Shown: one piece after another, positions 6,070 to 7,201 of the stretch
Numbering within the stretch: position 1 is the first letter of the stretch
Layout: the number at the start of each line of letters is the position of its first letter
Assembly: GCA_009845505.1 (NCBI GenBank)
Contig: VXZL01000537.1
Coordinates: 1 to 7,201, forward strand
Direction: 5' to 3'
Length of the DNA: 7,201 bases
Origin: Candidatus Poribacteria bacterium
GTDB lineage: Bacteria > Poribacteria > WGA-4E > WGA-3G
Program-made: the position numbers and the translations under genes
The notes under the pieces: model-generated
Told to the model about the DNA's origin: nothing
What the model saw: the letters and a program-made list of their open reading frames with translations, nothing else
Database searches by the model: none

Positions 6070-7110
6070 TTAATTGTTTGAGACCTTCTTGAGACCTTCC
6101 AACTTCGCGAGTGCCGCACCAGAGTCAATGGCTTCCGCTGCCAGTTCAATCCCTGCCTCAAGGCTATCCACCTTCCCACTCGCCACAATCGCTGCACCGG
6201 CGTTTAGCACGACAATATCGCGTTTGGGTCCTTTTTCGCCCTTTAGCATATTAACTATAATTTCAGCGTTCTCCTCGGGTGCGCCGCCCAAGAGTGCCTC
6301 AGGTTCGGCTATCGGAATTCCGAGCGTTGTCGGATCAAGGGTATAGGTTTTGACAGTCCCGTTTCGGAGTTCCGAGACACGCGAGGTCGTTGTCGTCGTT
6401 ATGTCGTCCAAACCGTCATCGCCACGGACGATAAAGGCGTGCTGACATCCGAGATTGTTTAGGGCATTCGCATGTGCTTCAGTGAGTTCTGGTGCATAGA
6501 CCCCAATCACCTGTGCCTGTGGTCTCGCTGGATTGGTCAGGGGTGCTATGGCATTGAAAATCGTACGAATCCCGATCTCCCGTCGCGGTCCGATGGCGTA
6601 TTTCATCGCACCGTGGAGTATAGGTGCGAATAAGAAACCGACACCGACCTCGTCGATACACCGCCCGACGTGTTCGGGACCGATTTCAATGTTCACGCCG
6701 AGTGCCATTAGCACATTCGCACTCCCACTCTGCCGCGTTACGCCACGGTTGCCGTGCTTCGCAACCGGAACACCCGCACCCGCAGTAACGATAGCGGAGG
6801 TTGTTGAGATGTTGAAATGGTTCAAACCCGTACCACCTGTACTACATGTATCAACAAGCCGTGGCACTTTCGGCGTGGCTTGTAAATCAGGCGTATGACG
6901 TGTGGGAACGGGTGTGGCTTTGGCGCGCATGGCGCGCGTCGCACCTGTAAGTTCCTCTATCGTCTCGCCTTTGAGCCGAAGCGCAGTCAGAAAACAGGCG
7001 ATCTGTGCATCTGTCGTCTCACCTTCCATAATCTCGTTCATCGTCTCGACCATCTCTGCTTCGGTTAAGGCATCGCCTGCCATAACCTTCTGAATTGCTT
7101 CACGAATCAC
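6070..7110 (-). CDS. trpD: Anthranilate phosphoribosyltransferase
   Basis: Second step of tryptophan synthesis: anthranilate plus PRPP gives phosphoribosyl-anthranilate and pyrophosphate; cytoplasmic, usually a homodimer. 346 residues, normal length. An N-terminal helical domain (about 1-65) is followed by the nucleoside phosphorylase-like fold. Visible blocks: DTCSTGGTG (87-95), FNIST (99-103), KHGNR (118-122), SGSAN (128-132), GIRTIFN with R182, LTNPA, and GLDDI (233-237), where D235-D236 match the metal-binding Asp-Glu pair. Several classic residues differ: GTGGDG is STGGTG, SGSAD is SGSAN, and the metal pair DE is DD. The fold and substrate motifs remain clear. The GTG start at 7110 is set by a strong Shine-Dalgarno site 8 nt upstream. 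It is not fused to TrpG and heads a two-gene unit with trpC. Confidence 0.95.
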   Translation of the reverse strand: MIREAIQKVMAGDALTEAEMVETMNEIMEGETTDAQIACFLTALRLKGETIEELTGATRAMRAKATPVPTRHTPDLQATPKVPRLVDTCSTGGTGLNHFNISTTSAIVTAGAGVPVAKHGNRGVTRQSGSANVLMALGVNIEIGPEHVGRCIDEVGVGFLFAPILHGAMKYAIGPRREIGIRTIFNAIAPLTNPARPQAQVIGVYAPELTEAHANALNNLGCQHAFIVRGDDGLDDITTTTTSRVSELRNGTVKTYTLDPTTLGIPIAEPEALLGGAPEENAEIIVNMLKGEKGPKRDIVVLNAGAAIVASGKVDSLEAGIELAAEAIDSGAALAKLEGLKKVSNN

Positions 7111-7118
7111 GCAATGTT

Positions 7119-7125
7119 CCTCCTC
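7119..7125 (-). promoter_or_regulatory. Strong Shine-Dalgarno site of trpD (fixes GTG start)
   Basis: On the minus strand this reads GAGGAGG, nearly the full anti-16S complement, 8 nt before the GTG. No in-frame ATG lies nearby, so it decides the start at 7110. Confidence 0.85.
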
Positions 7126-7142
7126 AAAATATTCTGCTCACA

Positions 7143-7171
7143 ATTATAGCAGATGTTGGTATATCTTGCAA
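7143..7171 (-). promoter_or_regulatory. Sigma-70-type promoter of trpDC
   Basis: On the minus strand the -35 box is TTGCAA (7166-7171; four of six consensus bases), followed by a 17-nt spacer and a perfect TATAAT -10 box (7143-7148). The spacer ends in TGC directly before the -10 box, giving an extended -10 (TGnTATAAT). Transcription would begin near 7136, leaving a leader of only about 25 nt before the GTG. There is no room for a trp leader peptide, attenuator, T-box or TRAP site downstream of it. Any tryptophan control would have to act by a repressor at the promoter. No clear operator palindrome is seen. Confidence 0.75.
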
Positions 7172-7201
7172 GAGCACCTTCTAAATCGGGTGTATAAATA
7201 T

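Noticed and set aside
7135..7144. AATTGTGAGC on the minus strand, identical to one half of the lac operator
   Set aside because: The matching second half is missing and no lac-type context exists. Part of the match is the -10 box itself, so it is probably chance.

Overview
This is a compact, fully bacterial window. It holds six protein-coding genes in two converging groups and one short intergenic region. Genes start with ATG, GTG or TTG behind recognisable Shine-Dalgarno sites, spacings are a few bases, and GC content is intermediate. No rRNA, tRNA, CRISPR array, transposase or phage gene is visible. The taxon cannot be fixed from this stretch. A large periplasmic TPR protein among housekeeping genes, and a palindromic intergenic element, suggest an uncultured lineage such as Candidatus Poribacteria or a PVC-like group, but that is a weak guess.

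Plus strand, 1-5003: a 5'-truncated ribokinase (rbsK, 1-870), then after 51 nt a 992-residue exported protein made almost entirely of about 24 TPR units (922-3900), then after 4 nt a short biotin--protein ligase (birA, 3905-4582), then overlapping by 17 nt a DUF523/TudS-family Fe-S protein (4566-5003). The spacing suggests one transcript, at least from the TPR gene onward. The four products share no obvious pathway: sugar phosphorylation, a periplasmic scaffold, biotinylation of carboxylases, and Fe-S desulfurase-type chemistry.

5004-5256 is non-coding and lies between converging genes. It contains a decayed palindromic element (about 5051-5114) and two clean inverted repeats (5198-5215 and 5218-5248). 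These may be transcription ends for one or both sides, or remnants of a dispersed repeat.

Minus strand, 7201-5257: a two-gene tryptophan unit, trpD (GTG start) then trpC (TTG start). It is read from a near-consensus sigma-70 promoter (TTGCAA, 17 nt, TATAAT) with a short leader and a strong Shine-Dalgarno site. TrpD makes phosphoribosyl-anthranilate. After the TrpF isomerase step, which is not encoded here, TrpC makes indole-3-glycerol phosphate. trpE, trpG, trpF, trpB and trpA are not next to them, so the pathway is split in this genome.

I found no clearly new system. The most notable points are a BirA that ends before its usual C-terminal domain and has KAPND in place of KWPND, a TrpD with STGGTG in place of the classic GTGGDG loop, the large TPR protein of unknown role, and the palindromic intergenic region.
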